Source: Mogibacterium sp. (GTDB lineage Bacteria; Bacillota; Clostridia; Peptostreptococcales; Anaerovoracaceae). Taken from it: a DNA stretch of 6,555 bases. The position numbers were made by a program, and so were the translations under genes. Below, piece by piece: positions 6,443 through 6,555 of this stretch. The notes below the pieces were generated by a model. That model was not told the DNA's origin. It saw only the letters and a list, made by a program, of their open reading frames with translations, and searched no databases. The stretch is taken from assembly GCA_021442505.1 (NCBI GenBank), contig JABUTC010000026.1, positions 12,995-19,549 of the forward strand, read 5' to 3'. Position 1 is the stretch's first letter. Each line of letters opens with the position of its first letter.

Positions 6443-6555
6443 TGTATGTAATCAGCAGATGTCTTCTCGGATATAATTGTAAATACAATGGTGGTAACAA
6501 TCTTTGCGAAGATGTGGTAAAATTCAATCAGAGCCATTCATATATCACTATTTGT
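6442..6555 (+). CDS. DUF523/TudS-like protein, N-terminal fragment (cut by window edge)
   Basis: The first 38 residues of a DUF523-family protein. The start motif RCLLGYNCKYNGGNN (residues 6-20) is the hallmark of this family (compare CLLGxxCxYxG), and the fragment stops at a Cys (38) where members usually continue as a V-C-P-E motif. DUF523 includes TudS-type desulfidases, which hold a [4Fe-4S] cluster through three cysteines and remove sulfur from thiouracil; C7 and C38 would be two of the three ligands if this member is similar. Whether it acts on thiolated bases is inferred from the family only. GGAG at 6430-6433 lies eight bases before the ATG, and the ATG shares its first base with the mutS2 stop (TAATG), so the gene is probably co-translated with mutS2. 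Length, and any fused DUF1722 domain, cannot be seen. Confidence 0.82.
   Translation, partial: MYVISRCLLGYNCKYNGGNNLCEDVVKFNQSHSYITIC

Noticed and set aside
1..6555. A novel defence, mobile or RNA-based system
   Set aside because: Every gene belongs to a known housekeeping family, all on one strand with tight spacing. I see no long inverted repeats, transposase, array-like repeats or structured RNA.

Overview
The window is a compact, entirely plus-strand cell-division and housekeeping block from a bacterium of the Firmicutes, most likely class Clostridia. The evidence is a murG-ftsQ(divIB)-ftsZ end of the dcw cluster, a DivIB-type FtsQ with a long lysine-rich cytoplasmic tail, a MutS2 with a C-terminal Smr domain, a Clostridia-style ZapA with a long coiled coil, purine-rich AGGAGG-type ribosome binding sites, and moderately AT-rich composition judged by eye. 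I cannot name a genus.

Layout. Positions 1-603 hold the C-terminal part of MurG. It overlaps by 11 nt with ftsQ (593-1444). A 131-nt gap (1445-1575) is the only substantial non-coding DNA. It contains an imperfect palindrome resembling an NrdR box, further TATAGTG-type half-sites spaced close to whole helical turns, an extended -10 promoter candidate and a strong Shine-Dalgarno sequence for ftsZ (1576-2709). A SpoU/TrmH-family (YsgA-like) rRNA 2'-O-methyltransferase (about 2724-3512), zapA (3562-4044) and mutS2 (4034-6442) follow with short gaps or overlaps. A DUF523/TudS-like gene starts on the last base of the mutS2 stop codon and runs off the window.

How the genes fit together. MurG makes lipid II, FtsQ/DivIB links the cytoplasmic ring to the septal wall machinery, FtsZ forms the ring and ZapA bundles FtsZ filaments. 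The methyltransferase and MutS2 act on or around the ribosome and DNA. As I recall it, Bacillus subtilis has ysgA-pheS-pheT-rnhC-zapA-yshB-polX-mutS2. This window looks like a contracted version of that block placed directly behind ftsZ, where sporulating clostridia usually carry spoIIGA-sigE-sigG.

I see no mobile element, CRISPR array, RNA gene or clearly novel multi-gene system. The two observations most worth following up are the NrdR-like operator pattern in front of ftsZ and the loss of the usual Smr motif residues in an otherwise intact MutS2.
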